Counted from the stretch's first letter, positions 50,506 to 60,496 are shown. The stretch is 64,000 nt of DNA from Amycolatopsis sp. DSM 110486 (GCF_019468465.1 NZ_CP080519.1:4971001-5035000), one strand, 5' to 3'. The notes: a model not told the origin generated them from the letters alone. Translations and numbers: made by a program.

Positions 50506-51384
50506 TCAGTGGAACGCGTGCTCCGGCGCCGGGAACTCCCCGCGCCGCACGTCTTCGGCGAACGCCGAGGCCGCACCCTGCAGCACGTCGGCGAGCTCGG
50601 CGTAGCGCTTCACGAACCGCGGCGCCTTGCCCCGGCGCAGCCCGGCCATGTCCTGCCACACCAGCACCTGCGCGTCGCAGTCGGGCCCGGCGCCGATGCC
50701 GACCGTCGGGATCTTCAGCTCGTGCGTCACGCGCTTCGCGGCTTCGGCGGGCACCATCTCCATCACCACGGCGAACGCGCCGGCCTCCTGCAGCGCCAGC
50801 GCGTCGGCGAGCAGCACGTCCGCCGCTTCACCGCGCCCCTGCACCCGGTAGCCGCCGAGGTTGTGTTCACTCTGCGGGGTGAATCCGATGTGGCCCATCA
50901 CGGGGATGCCGGCCGACGTCAGCGCCTCGACGTGCGCGGCGAACCGGCGCCCGCCTTCCAGCTTCACGGCGTGCGCGCGGCCCTCCTTCATGAACCGCAC
51001 GGACGTGGCCAGCGCCTGCTCGGGCGAGAGCTGGTAGGAGCCGAACGGCAGGTCGGCCACCACGAGCGCCCGCTTCACCGAGCGCGTCACGGCGCGGACC
51101 AGGGGCAGCAGCTCGTCGACCGTCACTGGCAGCGAGGTGTCGTAGCCGAACACGTTGTTGGCCGCGGAGTCGCCGACGAGCAGCACGGGGATGCCGGCCT
51201 CGTCGAAGATCTGCGCGGTGTACATGTCGTAGGCGGTGAGCATCGGCCACGGCTCGCCGCGTTCCTTCAGCTCACGCAGGTGGTGCACACGGACTTTGCG
51301 CCCGGTCGCCGCGGGTTGCGCGGGCGCGGCGCCGGTTCCGTACGGGGCGGCCACCTCGTCGGATCCGTTCGGATTGGCAGACAT
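50506..51384 (-). CDS. panB: 3-methyl-2-oxobutanoate hydroxymethyltransferase
   Basis: 292 residues, TIM-barrel enzyme that makes ketopantoate from 2-oxoisovalerate and methylene-THF, the first committed step of pantothenate and CoA synthesis. Metal and substrate motifs are seen: [63 protein letters not shown] and the catalytic Glu in VVMEMVPAE. The first 28 residues are a disordered extension. ATG 51384. It is divergent from lysX, with a 240-base gap. No panC or panD lies in the window. Confidence 0.95.
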   Translation of the reverse strand: MSANPNGSDEVAAPYGTGAAPAQPAATGRKVRVHHLRELKERGEPWPMLTAYDMYTAQIFDEAGIPVLLVGDSAANNVFGYDTSLPVTVDELLPLVRAVTRSVKRALVVADLPFGSYQLSPEQALATSVRFMKEGRAHAVKLEGGRRFAAHVEALTSAGIPVMGHIGFTPQSEHNLGGYRVQGRGEAADVLLADALALQEAGAFAVVMEMVPAEAAKRVTHELKIPTVGIGAGPDCDAQVLVWQDMAGLRRGKAPRFVKRYAELADVLQGAASAFAEDVRRGEFPAPEHAFH

Positions 51385-51624
51385 CGTCGTCGACCGTCCT
51401 TCCCTCGAGGCCTCGGTGAGGTCCCCGGGTCGTGGAGTCAGAACACGTCAAAGCCTGACATGCCCGCCGGTCGGTCCCAAGGTCGTGCGATGAGCTTCAC
51501 ACGCGTGTGGTGTGCTCCGTCAGGAGGATCCCGGCTCAGCCTGCCGGGTGATGACTGCAGACAACCACTGCCGGTCTACTGACGTCTTTGCACCAGTCGT
51601 GATGATCACGTGAGAAGGGCACCG

Positions 51625-54600
51625 ATGGGAACCCCAGCGAGCGCGCGCAGGCGCATCCCCGCCTGGAAGGCCAGGGCGGGCGGCCTCGTCGCCACTGTCG
51701 TGCAGCTCGCCGCCGTCTTCTCGGTGGTGCTGCTGCTCGCCGGCGGGACCCACGGGCACCTGCTCAACGGCATCGACATGGCCTTCTCGGCCCTCAGCGT
51801 GCCGACGAGCGCGAGCCTCGTGATCGTGCTGCTGCTCGTCGTCCTCGGCGCGGCCCTGCGGCGGCGCAAGAAGGCCGCGCTCTACACGTTGCTGCTCTTC
51901 CAGGTCGGCGGGCTGCTCATCACGCTCGCGTTCCAGGCGGTGTTGCTGTGGGCGCCCGACCTGCTCGCGCTCGGCCCGCGGCAGATCCGCCACATCCCGA
52001 TGCAGGTCGGCTTCCTCGCGATCGCCGACGTGCTGTCCGTGCTGCTGATCTCGTTCCTGCTCGTGCTGCGCCCGGCGTTTCCCGCGCGGCTCGCGCCCGG
52101 CGCCTGGCGCGACGGGCTGGCGGTGCTCTTCGGCGGCCTGCTCGTGGTGGTCGCGCTCGGCTGGGCGCTCACCGAGGCGTTCCCCGGCACGCTCGGCGAC
52201 TCGTGGGAACGGCTGGTCTGGGTGGTCAACCACGCCACCGGTGAGAACCTGCAGCTGCGCAAGATCGGCGTCGGCGAGGGCCCGGCGTGGATCGACGTGG
52301 TGCTCGACCTCGGCGCGACCTTCGTGGCCACCGGCGCGCTGTACACGCTCTTCCGCGGTGTTCGGCACCGTCGTCAGCGCACCGACGACGAAGAGTTGGC
52401 GCTGCGCCGCCTGCTCGCGGAGTTCGGCGATGACGACTCCCTCGGCTACTTCGCCACGCGCCGGGACAAGAGCGTGGTCTTCTCGCCCAACGGCCGCGCG
52501 GCCGTGACCTACCGCGTGCTCGGCGGCACCAGCGTCGCCAGCGCCGACCCGATCGGCGACCCGGACGCGTGGCCCGACGCCGTGCGGGCGTGGCTCGACG
52601 AAACCCGTTCGTACGGCTGGATTCCCGGCGTCCTCGGCGCCAGCGAGCGCGGCGCGAAGGTCTACGCGGCCGCGGGCCTGCGCGCGCTGGAGATCGGCGA
52701 CGAAGCGGTGCTCGACGTCCGCGAGTTCTCCCTGACCGGGCCCGAGCGCAAGTCCGTGCGCCAGGCCGTGAAGCGGATCGAACGCGCGGGTTACACCGCG
52801 CGCGTGCGCCGCCACGGCGAAATCTCCGACGACGAGATGCAGGGCCTGCTCGGGCGGGCGCAGCAGTGGCGCGGCGCGGAGTCCGAACGCGGCTTCTCGA
52901 TGGCGCTGGGCCGCCTCGGCGACGCCAGCGATGCCCGCAGTGTGATGGTCGAGGCCTACGACGGCGAGGGCGAGCTGCGCGGCCTGCTGTCCTTCGTGCC
53001 GTGGGGCCGGCGGGGCCTCTCGCTCGATCTCATGCGCCGTGACCGCGGGGCGGAAAACGGCCTCAACGAGTTCATGATCGCCGAGGTCGTCGCGGCCGCG
53101 CAGCACCTCGGCGCGCAGCGGATCTCCCTCAACTTCGCCATGTTCCGCGCGGTCTTCGCCGAGGGGGAGCGCATCGGCGCCGGTCCCGTGCTGCGCCTGT
53201 GGCGTTCGGTGCTGGGCCTGGCGTCGCGGTTCTTCCAGCTGGAGTCGCTGTACCGCTCCAACGCGAAGTACGGCCCGGGCTGGGAACCGCGCTTCCTCTG
53301 CTACTCCTCGGCCCGCCGCTTGCCGCGCGTCGGCATCGTCGCCGGCGCGCTGGAGGGGTTCGTGCCCACGGGCCGCTCGCGCGTGCTGCGGCTCGAAACG
53401 GTGAGCGACGAGTTCGTGGCCAAGGTCCGGCGCATCGAGGACGGCGCCGCCCGCGTCGCCCCGAAGGCCGCGCGCCGTCCGGAGCAGGTGCGCGTGCGCG
53501 TCGCGAAGCTGGACAAACTGCGCGATCTCGGCGTGGATCCGTACCCCGTCGGCTTCAGGCGCGAAGACCTGCTGGGCGAGGTCGTGGGCAAGTTCGCCGA
53601 GCTGCCGGCGGATTCGCGCACCGGGCACCGCGTGCGCGTGGCCGGCCGGGTGCTCGCGCTGCGGACGCTCGGCGGCCTGTGTTTCGCGCGCATCAAGGAC
53701 TTTTCGGGCGAATTGCAGCTGATGCTCGACGCCGCGGTGCTCGACCTCTCGGGCTGGCGCACGGGTGTGGACCTCGGTGACCACGTCGGCGTGAGCGGAG
53801 AGGTGGTCACCTCGCGCCGAGGCGAGCTGTCCGTGCTCGTCGACGAGTGGACGGTCACCGCGAAGTGCCTGCACCCGTTGCCGGACAAACGAAAGGGCCT
53901 CACCGACCCCGAGACGCGCGTGCGCCAGCGCTACCTCGACCTGGCCGTGAACCCGGAGTCGGCGCACCTGCTGCGGCTGCGGTCCACGGTGGTCCGCGCC
54001 GTGCGCGAGCGGCTGCACCAGGGTGACTACCTCGAGGTCGAGACGCCGATGCTGCAGACCGTCCACGGTGGAGCCAACGCGCGGCCGTTCGTCACGCACA
54101 TCAACGCCTACGACATGCGGATGTACCTGCGCATCGCGCCGGAGCTCTACCTCAAGCGCCTGTGCGTCGCCGGCGTCGAGCGCGTCTTCGAGCTCAACCG
54201 CAACTTCCGCAACGAAGGCGTCGACGCGACGCACAACCCCGAGTTCACGATGCTCGAGGCGTACCAGGCCTACGCCGACTACAACTCGATGCGCGACCTC
54301 ACCCGCGAGCTGGTGCAGCACGCGGCCGAAGCGGCCTTCGGCGCGCAGATCGTGCGCCGCCACGACGCCGACGGCCACGTGACCGAGTACGACATTTCCG
54401 GCGACTGGCCGGTGATCCCCGTGCACGAGGCCGTTTCGGCGGCGCTCGGCGAGGAGATCGACTCGGGTACGTCGGTGGCCACGCTCCGGCGGCTCTGCAC
54501 CGCGGCCGGTGTGCCGGTGGGGGAGGACGCCGGGCACGGTGACCTGGTGCTGAAGGCCCACGAGCACCTCGTCGAGGGCTCGACGGTGATGCCGACCTTC

Positions 54601-54948
54601 TACACCGACTACCCCACGGACGTTTCGCCGCTGACCCGCCGGCACCGCCGCGACCCGCTGCTGGCCGAGCGCTGGGACCTCATCGCGTTCGGCTCGGAGG
54701 TCGGCACCGCGTACACCGAGCTCACGGACCCGATCGAACAGCGCCGCCGGCTGGAAGCCCAGTCGCTGCGCGCCGCGAGCGGCGACGTCGAGGCGATGGA
54801 GCTCGACGAAGACTTCCTGCTCGCGCTCGAACACGGCATGCCGCCGACGGGCGGGCTCGGCCTCGGCGTCGACCGGCTGCTGATGATGCTCAGCGGCGCG
54901 TCGATCCGGCAGACGGTGCTGTTCCCGTTCGTGCGCCCGCACGCCTGA
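51625..54948 (+). CDS. lysX: Lysylphosphatidylglycerol synthase fused to lysyl-tRNA synthetase
   Basis: 1,107 residues. The N-terminal part (about 15-250) has 6 membrane helices. The MprF-like LPG synthase domain (about 265-590) includes VTYRVLGGTSVASADPIGDP and ISLNFAMFRAVFAEGERIG. The rest is a lysyl-tRNA synthetase: OB-fold at about 640-760, class II motif 2 (RVFELNRNFRNEGVDATHNPEFTMLE) and motif 3 (GLGLGVDRLLMML). The enzyme charges tRNA-Lys and transfers lysine to phosphatidylglycerol, lowering membrane charge and raising resistance to cationic peptides, as in M. tuberculosis. ATG 51625 follows AAGGG at good spacing. Confidence 0.96.
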   Translation: MGTPASARRRIPAWKARAGGLVATVVQLAAVFSVVLLLAGGTHGHLLNGIDMAFSALSVPTSASLVIVLLLVVLGAALRRRKKAALYTLLLFQVGGLLITLAFQAVLLWAPDLLALGPRQIRHIPMQVGFLAIADVLSVLLISFLLVLRPAFPARLAPGAWRDGLAVLFGGLLVVVALGWALTEAFPGTLGDSWERLVWVVNHATGENLQLRKIGVGEGPAWIDVVLDLGATFVATGALYTLFRGVRHRRQRTDDEELALRRLLAEFGDDDSLGYFATRRDKSVVFSPNGRAAVTYRVLGGTSVASADPIGDPDAWPDAVRAWLDETRSYGWIPGVLGASERGAKVYAAAGLRALEIGDEAVLDVREFSLTGPERKSVRQAVKRIERAGYTARVRRHGEISDDEMQGLLGRAQQWRGAESERGFSMALGRLGDASDARSVMVEAYDGEGELRGLLSFVPWGRRGLSLDLMRRDRGAENGLNEFMIAEVVAAAQHLGAQRISLNFAMFRAVFAEGERIGAGPVLRLWRSVLGLASRFFQLESLYRSNAKYGPGWEPRFLCYSSARRLPRVGIVAGALEGFVPTGRSRVLRLETVSDEFVAKVRRIEDGAARVAPKAARRPEQVRVRVAKLDKLRDLGVDPYPVGFRREDLLGEVVGKFAELPADSRTGHRVRVAGRVLALRTLGGLCFARIKDFSGELQLMLDAAVLDLSGWRTGVDLGDHVGVSGEVVTSRRGELSVLVDEWTVTAKCLHPLPDKRKGLTDPETRVRQRYLDLAVNPESAHLLRLRSTVVRAVRERLHQGDYLEVETPMLQTVHGGANARPFVTHINAYDMRMYLRIAPELYLKRLCVAGVERVFELNRNFRNEGVDATHNPEFTMLEAYQAYADYNSMRDLTRELVQHAAEAAFGAQIVRRHDADGHVTEYDISGDWPVIPVHEAVSAALGEEIDSGTSVATLRRLCTAAGVPVGEDAGHGDLVLKAHEHLVEGSTVMPTFYTDYPTDVSPLTRRHRRDPLLAERWDLIAFGSEVGTAYTELTDPIEQRRRLEAQSLRAASGDVEAMELDEDFLLALEHGMPPTGGLGLGVDRLLMMLSGASIRQTVLFPFVRPHA

Positions 54949-54951
54949 GGA

Positions 54952-54993
54952 ACGTTGCGACCAGGGAAAAAGTGACACCTCCGCGCGCAACGT
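54952..54993 (+). terminator. Inverted repeat after lysX
   Basis: ACGTTGCG (54952-54959) pairs with CGCAACGT (54986-54993) around a 26-base loop, starting 4 bases past the lysX stop. It may terminate lysX or mark a regulator site just upstream of the DUF998-like promoter. It has no T-run. Confidence 0.4.
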
Positions 54994-55007
54994 CGCACCG
55001 CTTCGCT

Positions 55008-55013
55008 TAGGGT
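55008..55013 (+). promoter_or_regulatory. -10 element of a leaderless transcript
   Basis: TAGGGT at 55008-55013 lies 6 bases before the GTG at 55020, so the message would start at or near the start codon. This supports 55020 over the earlier GTGs at 55012 and 55014, which overlap the -10 element. Confidence 0.5.
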
Positions 55014-55019
55014 GTGGGC

Positions 55020-55598
55020 GTGCGTACTGCGCGACTCGCCGCGGTCGCCCTGGTCGGGCTCGGGGTGGTGGTCTATTCCGCCTGGCTGCTCGAATTCTTC
55101 CTGCCCACCGGCGTATCGCCGGCCCAGCAGACCGTCGAGGAGTTGCTGCGGGCGGTTCCGCTGTTCCGGATCACCACCGGGGTCGCGGGCTTCGCCTTCG
55201 TGCTCGCCTGCCCACCGCTGTTGCGCCTGGTGCCGGTGCACTGGACGGGCCGGGTCGCCGCGATCACGCTCGCGCTCTTCGGCCTCGTCCTGATCGTCGA
55301 CGCGCTGGTGCCGGGCACGATCGCCGCGCAGCTGCTGGAGAACCTCGCGTTCGTGGGGGGCTCGTTCAGCCTCGTGTTCTGGTGGCCGCCGCCGTGGCGC
55401 GAGTGGGCGCTGGCCGGGTTCGCGCTGGTGCTCCTCACCTGGGCGCTGGTCCTCGTCGCGTCGCTGCTCGGGCCGGGACACCTGGCCGGCGTGTTCAGCC
55501 GCGTGCAGCTCGGGGTGCGGGCCGTGCTGATGGGCTCGGGCGTCGCGTACATCGTCATCACGCCCCTGCCGCGCTTCGCCTCGCGTCCCGTTCGCTGA
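55020..55598 (+). CDS. DUF998-like membrane protein
   Basis: 192 residues with 5-6 membrane helices and no long soluble part. The start (VALVGLGVVVYSAWLLEFFLPTGVSP), followed by a short extracytosolic stretch and FRITTGVAGFAFVLACPPLLRLVP, resembles the actinobacterial DUF998 family, of unknown function. No catalytic motif is evident. It follows lysX on the same strand but has its own probable leaderless promoter. Confidence 0.65.
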   Translation: MRTARLAAVALVGLGVVVYSAWLLEFFLPTGVSPAQQTVEELLRAVPLFRITTGVAGFAFVLACPPLLRLVPVHWTGRVAAITLALFGLVLIVDALVPGTIAAQLLENLAFVGGSFSLVFWWPPPWREWALAGFALVLLTWALVLVASLLGPGHLAGVFSRVQLGVRAVLMGSGVAYIVITPLPRFASRPVR

Positions 55599-55630
55599 GT
55601 TTTGTCGGGGGTCGCTCGTACCCTGGGCAG

Positions 55631-56164
55631 ATGACGTCCGGATACACCGTTTTCGACACGCCACTGGGCGCGTGTGGGCTGGCCTGGCGCGAAGGGGCCA
55701 TCATCGGCACCGCGCTCCCGGGCAGCTCGCCCGCGAGCACCCGGGCCTTCCTCGCCCGGCGGTTCCCCGACGCCACGGAAGCGGTGCCGCCGCCGGAAAT
55801 CCAGACCGCCGTCGAGCTGATCACCGCGCTGTTGTCGGGCGGCCAACCCGACCTGTCCGGCCTTCCGCTGGCGTTGGACGACGTCCCGGAGTTCAACCGC
55901 CGTGCCTACGTTGCGGCGCTGCGGATCCCACCCGGCAAAACCAAGACCTACGGCGATCTGGCCCACGAGCTCGGCCTCCCGGGCGCCGCCCAAGCCGTGG
56001 GGCAGGCCATGGGCAACAACCCGTTCCCGATCATCGTGCCGTGCCACCGCGTGCTCGCGGCCGGCGGCAAACACGGCGGCTTCTCGGCCCCTGGCGGCGT
56101 CGAGACCAAGCGGCGGATGCTCGTGATCGAAGGCGCGCTGCCCGACGAACCGACGCTTTTCTAG
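55631..56164 (+). CDS. ogt: Methylated-DNA--protein-cysteine methyltransferase
   Basis: 177 residues. The suicidal acceptor Cys138 lies in the invariant PCHRV motif (IIVPCHRVL), preceded by the DNA-binding RIPPGKTKTYGDLA helix and the Asn hinge GNNPFPI. The protein reverses O6-alkylguanine damage by taking the alkyl group on Cys138. TACCCT at 55618-55623 lies 7 bases before the ATG, so it may be leaderless. It converges with nadE, with a 9-base gap. Confidence 0.95.
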   Translation: MTSGYTVFDTPLGACGLAWREGAIIGTALPGSSPASTRAFLARRFPDATEAVPPPEIQTAVELITALLSGGQPDLSGLPLALDDVPEFNRRAYVAALRIPPGKTKTYGDLAHELGLPGAAQAVGQAMGNNPFPIIVPCHRVLAAGGKHGGFSAPGGVETKRRMLVIEGALPDEPTLF

Positions 56165-56173
56165 ACGCTGTGC

Positions 56174-57895
56174 TCAGGCTTTCCGCTCGCGCCACGCGTT
56201 CGTGATCGGCAGCCGCCGGTCGCGGCCGAAGGCCTTGAACGTGATCTTCGTGCCCGGCGGGTACTGCCGGCGCTTGTACTCCGCGCGGTCGACCATCCGC
56301 ACGACCCGGTCGATGGTCTCCGGCTCGAACCCGGCGGCCACGAGGTCGGCGTAGCCGCGGTCGCCCTCCACGTAGTCGTCGAGGATGTCGTCGAGCAACG
56401 CGTAGTCCGGCAGCGAGTCGGTGTCCACCTGGCCGGGCGCGAGCTCGGCCGACGGCGGTTTGGTGATCGAGCTCTCCGGGATCGGCGGGGTTTCGCCGCG
56501 CTTGGCCGCCTCGTCGTTGCGCCAGCGCGCGAGCTGCCAGACGTGCGTTTTGAACACGTCCTTGATCGGCGCGAACCCTCCCACCGCGTCGCCGTAGATC
56601 GTGGAGTAGCCCACGGCCAGCTCGGTCTTGTTGCCGGTGGCGAGCACGAGGTGTCCGTCCAGGTTGGACAGTGCCATGAGGAGCATGCCCCGCGTGCGGG
56701 CTTGGATGTTCTCCTCCGCGAGCCCGGTCAGCGCCAGCTGGTCCACGTAGACCTTCACCATGTCCTCGACCGGCTCCACGCGGTAGTGCGCGCCGATGCG
56801 CCGCGCGAGGTCGGCGGCGTCGTCCTTCGAGTGCGCGGACGAGTACTTCGACGGCATCGAGACGCCGTACACGTTGTCGCCGCCGAGCGCGTCGGCCGCC
56901 AGGGCCGCACAGACCGCGGAGTCGATGCCGCCGGAGAAGCCGAACGTCACCGACGAGAAGCCGTTCTTGTGCACGTAGTCGCGCAGCCCGATCACGAGCG
57001 CCGACCACACCTCGGCCTCGTCCGAAAGCGGCTCGCTGATCACGGGATCCGTCAGCGGCGGGTACGCGGGCAGCGGCTCGGCGCTCAGCACGCGCCGGTG
57101 GACGTGCAGGCCCGCGAGGGCGCCGTCGCCCGCGTGGCCGCCCGAGGTCAAGTCCATGTCCACCACCAGCAGGTGCTCCACGAACTGCGGCGCTCGTGCG
57201 AGCAGCTTGCCGTCGGCGCCGACCACGAGCGAGTCGCCGTCGAACACGAGGTCGTCCTGGCCGCCGACCTGGTTCGTGTAGACCAGCGGCGCGCCCGCCT
57301 CGGCCGCGCGCCGGGCCACGAGCGGCAGCCGCTGCTCGTCCTTCGACCGCTCGTAGGGCGACGCGTTGGGCGCCACGACCAGGTCGACACCGGCCTTGCC
57401 GAGCGCGGAGATCGGGCCGCCGTCCTGCCAGATGTCCTCGCAGATCACCATGCCGATGTCGATGCCGTGCAGCCGCACGACCTCCAGCTCCGTGCCCGGC
57501 TTGAAGTAGCGGTGCTCGTCGAACACGCCGTAGTTGGGCAGGTGGTGCTTGTACTGCTTCGCCACGACCTCGCCGCGGAACAGCGCGGCGGCCGCGTCGC
57601 GCGGGCCGGCCTCGTCGTGGTCGAGGTAACCGACGTAGGTGAGCACTTCGCCGCAGCCCGCGTCGTCCAGCCGGCGGGCCAGCTCGTCCAGCGAATTGCG
57701 CGAAGCCTGCGCGAACGTGGCCCGGAACGCCAGGTCCTCCACGGGATAACCCGTCTGGGACATCTCCGGGAACACGACGACGTGGGCGCCGGCCTCGGCG
57801 GCGCGGCGGGTCCACTCGATCGTGCGCGCGGTGTTGCCGTCGACGTCGCCGACGGTGGGGTTGACCTGGGCCAAGGCGATGCGCAGCTGCGGCAT
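56174..57895 (-). CDS. nadE: Glutamine-dependent NAD+ synthetase
   Basis: 573 residues. The N-terminal nitrilase-type glutaminase domain (about 1-270) has Glu in VVFPEMSQTGYP, Lys in KHHLPNYGVFDE and Cys in MVICEDIWQDGG. The C-terminal synthetase domain (about 310-573) has the P-loop FGFSGGIDSAVCAALAADA and the late LARWRNDEA, GFAPIKDVFKT. The enzyme makes NAD from nicotinic acid adenine dinucleotide using glutamine nitrogen. The start is ATG 57895; the open frame continues to 58030 but without family similarity. Two 19-base direct repeats lie in the upstream gap. Confidence 0.96.
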   Translation of the reverse strand: MPQLRIALAQVNPTVGDVDGNTARTIEWTRRAAEAGAHVVVFPEMSQTGYPVEDLAFRATFAQASRNSLDELARRLDDAGCGEVLTYVGYLDHDEAGPRDAAAALFRGEVVAKQYKHHLPNYGVFDEHRYFKPGTELEVVRLHGIDIGMVICEDIWQDGGPISALGKAGVDLVVAPNASPYERSKDEQRLPLVARRAAEAGAPLVYTNQVGGQDDLVFDGDSLVVGADGKLLARAPQFVEHLLVVDMDLTSGGHAGDGALAGLHVHRRVLSAEPLPAYPPLTDPVISEPLSDEAEVWSALVIGLRDYVHKNGFSSVTFGFSGGIDSAVCAALAADALGGDNVYGVSMPSKYSSAHSKDDAADLARRIGAHYRVEPVEDMVKVYVDQLALTGLAEENIQARTRGMLLMALSNLDGHLVLATGNKTELAVGYSTIYGDAVGGFAPIKDVFKTHVWQLARWRNDEAAKRGETPPIPESSITKPPSAELAPGQVDTDSLPDYALLDDILDDYVEGDRGYADLVAAGFEPETIDRVVRMVDRAEYKRRQYPPGTKITFKAFGRDRRLPITNAWRERKA

Positions 57896-57927
57896 GCGGT
57901 CATTCTGACCCGGCCGCGCGCCCGGGA

Positions 57928-57990
57928 CCGAGCGAATGTGGGCAAATCTGCACAGCCTGGCCTGGCCGGAGCCGAGCGAATGTGGGCAAA
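57928..57990. repeat. Two 19-base direct repeats upstream of nadE
   Basis: CCGAGCGAATGTGGGCAAA occurs at 57928-57946 and again, identically, at 57972-57990, 44 bases apart (about four helical turns). Both copies lie between the nadE start and the secA2 terminator, so they are placed to act on nadE. Perfect 19-base copies are not expected by chance here. Confidence 0.65.
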
Positions 57991-58023
57991 AAGAAACCCG
58001 GCCACCGACGTGGGTGACCGGGC
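57988..58023 (-). terminator. Rho-independent terminator of secA2
   Basis: On the minus strand a stem (58018-58022 and flanks pairing with 57997-58006, one mismatch) closes a short loop and is followed by TTTCTTTTTG. This is a textbook stem plus T-tract, about 18 bases past the secA2 stop. It overlaps the end of the second direct repeat. Confidence 0.85.
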
Positions 58024-58040
58024 TCTTCACGAAACCGGGA

Positions 58041-60380
58041 TCAGGACTTCTTCATCCGCATCATGCTGCGCACCTTCTTCACCGTCTGCTCGAAGTCCGA
58101 GTCGAACGGGTTGTCGTGCACCAGGTAGGTCCACGTCGTGTTCGCCCGCCGCACGCCGGCGTCGGCGAGATCGATGCCGTCGTCGGTGATCTCGGCTTCC
58201 TCGAGCGTCTTCGACGCGCGCGCCGCCGACTCCGCGATGATCTTGTGGAACTCCGGGATCGCCGCGCGGTGGAACTCGTCGAGCGGCGTCTCGCGGGCCA
58301 GCGCCCGCAGGTGGATGCTCTCGCGCACGTCGGTCAGGTACGCGAGGTGGTCGGACCAGAGCTGGTCGAGGTGGAACAGCACGACCTCGCGGGAGAGCTG
58401 TTCGAGCCGCTCGGTGTCGTCGAGCTTCTCCTTCACCTCGGCGAACTTTTCCGGCTGAGCCTTCTCCAGCTCCTCGGACGCGAACGCCGTGTGCAGCACC
58501 TTGTCGCGGTGTTCCAGCAGCTCGGTGCGCTGCCGCTCGATCAGCCGCGTGTAGCGCCAGGTGTTGCGGTGGATCTCCAGGTCGACGCCCTCGGCCACGC
58601 GCTGGGCGTGGTTGATCTGCCGCACCGCCGCCGGGTCGGTGATCTCCCCGGTCTCGGTGTCGGCGTCGATGCCCTCGGGGATGTCGGGCGCGTTGGAGAG
58701 CACCAGGTCGTCGTTGAGGCTCGCGAAGAAGATCGCGCTGCCCGGGTCACCCTGCCGGCCGGACCGGCCGCGCAGCTGGCCGTCGAGGCGGCTCGACGGG
58801 TACCGCGCGGTGCCGATCACGTGCAGGCCGCCCAGCTCGGCGACCTCCTCGCGGCTCGCGCCCTCGGTGCCGCCGAGGCGGATGTCGGTACCGCGGCCGG
58901 CCATCTGCGTGGACACGGTGACCGCGCCCTTCTTGCCGGCCTCGGCGATGATGGCGGCCTCTTCGGCGTCGTTGCGCGCGTTGAGCACCACGCACGGCAG
59001 GTCGACCTTCGCGAGCTTGTCGGCCAGCTCCTCGGACTCGGCCACGTCCTGGGTGCCCACGAGGATGGGCCGCCCGGTCTCGTGCACCTTCCGGATCTCC
59101 TCCTCGATCGCGCGCAGCTTCTGCGACGGCGATCCGAAGATCCGGTCCGGCTGGTCCTCGCGGACGTTCGGGGTGTTCGGCGGGATCACCGCGACCTCGA
59201 GGCTGTAGAACTCGCGCAGCTGCTCGGCCACGGCCACGGCCGTCCCGGTCATGCCCGCCACCGACGGGTAGCGCGCGAGCAGCGCCTGCACCGTGATCGA
59301 GTCGAGGATCTCGCCGCGGTCGGTGGCCGCCACCTGCTCCTTCGCCTCGACGGCGGCCTGCAGGCCGTCCGGCCAGCGCTGCAGCTCGGCGACGCGGCCG
59401 CGGGCGGCGTTGATGAGCTGCACCTTGCCGTCGCGCACGAGGTAGTCGACGTCGCGGGTGAGCAGCGCGTGGGCGTGCAGCGCGACGTTCACCGCGGCCA
59501 GTCGGTCGGAGCCCGAGTCGCCGTAGAGGTCGATGCCGCCGAGCGACTTCTCGACCACGGACGCGCCGGCGGTGGTGAGCCACGCGTTGCGGCCGTCGGT
59601 GTCGGTCTCGTAGTGCAGGCCGAGACGCAGCCGGCGCACGACCGTGGCGACCTCTTCGTCGGCGTCGTTGTGGTCGATCGAGCCGGCCATCACGAGCGGC
59701 ACGCGGGCCTCGTCGACCAGCACGGAGTCGGCCTCGTCGACGATCGCCACCTCGGGTGCGCCCTGCACCAGATCGTCGACGGCCGTCACGAGCCGGTCGC
59801 GCAGCACGTCGAAGCCGATCTCGGCCACGGCGCCGTAGGTGACCTGCTTGCCGTAGGCGTCCTTGCGCTCGTCGCGGCTATGCGCGGGCTCGACCCAGCC
59901 GACGGTCACCGAGAGCAGGTCGTAGACGGGTTTCATCCACTCGGCGTCGCGTCGGGCGAGGTAGTCGTTGACGGTGACGACGTGCACGCGGTTGCCGCGC
60001 AGGGCGTACCCCGCGGCCGCCAGCGCTCCGGCGAGCGTCTTGCCCTCACCGGTCTCCATCTGCACCACGTGCCCGGTGAGCAGACCCATCGTGCCGAGGA
60101 CCTGCACGTCGAACGCGCGCTCGCCGAGCGCGCGCCGCGCGGCCTCACGGCCGAGGGCGCAGGTCTCCACCAGCTGGTCGTCGTTGAACACCTTCGCGCC
60201 ACCGAGGTCCTCACGCAGCTTTTCGGCGCGTTCGGTGAGCTCGGCGTCCGAGAGCTTCTCGAGGTCGGGTTCGAGCTTCGCGACTGCGGGCAGCAGCGCT
60301 TCGTAGCGGGTCAGCTCGACGCTGCCCGGCCGCTGGATGATCCGGCGGAGCCGCTTGCCCACCCGGCTGATCAGTGCCAC
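58041..60380 (-). CDS. secA2: Accessory Sec translocase ATPase SecA2
   Basis: 779 residues, close to mycobacterial SecA2 (about 800) and shorter than SecA1. Walker A is METGEGKT (108-115), Walker B DEADSVLVDEAR, and the second helicase-like domain has MAGRGTDIRLGG and RSGRQGDPGSAIFF. The C-terminal zinc-binding linker of SecA1 is absent; the end is the basic MMRMKKS. SecA2 exports a limited protein set, some important for host interaction in pathogens. GTG 60380 is the assumed start. A strong terminator follows. It is divergent from the CaeA-like gene. Confidence 0.93.
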   Translation of the reverse strand: MALISRVGKRLRRIIQRPGSVELTRYEALLPAVAKLEPDLEKLSDAELTERAEKLREDLGGAKVFNDDQLVETCALGREAARRALGERAFDVQVLGTMGLLTGHVVQMETGEGKTLAGALAAAGYALRGNRVHVVTVNDYLARRDAEWMKPVYDLLSVTVGWVEPAHSRDERKDAYGKQVTYGAVAEIGFDVLRDRLVTAVDDLVQGAPEVAIVDEADSVLVDEARVPLVMAGSIDHNDADEEVATVVRRLRLGLHYETDTDGRNAWLTTAGASVVEKSLGGIDLYGDSGSDRLAAVNVALHAHALLTRDVDYLVRDGKVQLINAARGRVAELQRWPDGLQAAVEAKEQVAATDRGEILDSITVQALLARYPSVAGMTGTAVAVAEQLREFYSLEVAVIPPNTPNVREDQPDRIFGSPSQKLRAIEEEIRKVHETGRPILVGTQDVAESEELADKLAKVDLPCVVLNARNDAEEAAIIAEAGKKGAVTVSTQMAGRGTDIRLGGTEGASREEVAELGGLHVIGTARYPSSRLDGQLRGRSGRQGDPGSAIFFASLNDDLVLSNAPDIPEGIDADTETGEITDPAAVRQINHAQRVAEGVDLEIHRNTWRYTRLIERQRTELLEHRDKVLHTAFASEELEKAQPEKFAEVKEKLDDTERLEQLSREVVLFHLDQLWSDHLAYLTDVRESIHLRALARETPLDEFHRAAIPEFHKIIAESAARASKTLEEAEITDDGIDLADAGVRRANTTWTYLVHDNPFDSDFEQTVKKVRSMMRMKKS

Positions 60381-60496
60381 CCCTGGTCTCCCGTCCTGTT
60401 GCTCGTGTCTCCGACCGCCGCTGGTCCACCCGACGCTGACTACCCAACGCGCCGGTGGTGCGTCGGAGTTCCGTCGCCGGATGGCACGATCAAACC

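Noticed and set aside
51520..54990. A 1,156-codon minus-strand frame opposite lysX
   Set aside because: lysX has complete LPG synthase and lysyl-tRNA synthetase motifs; the opposite frame is repetitive His/Arg/Glu text with no family signal.
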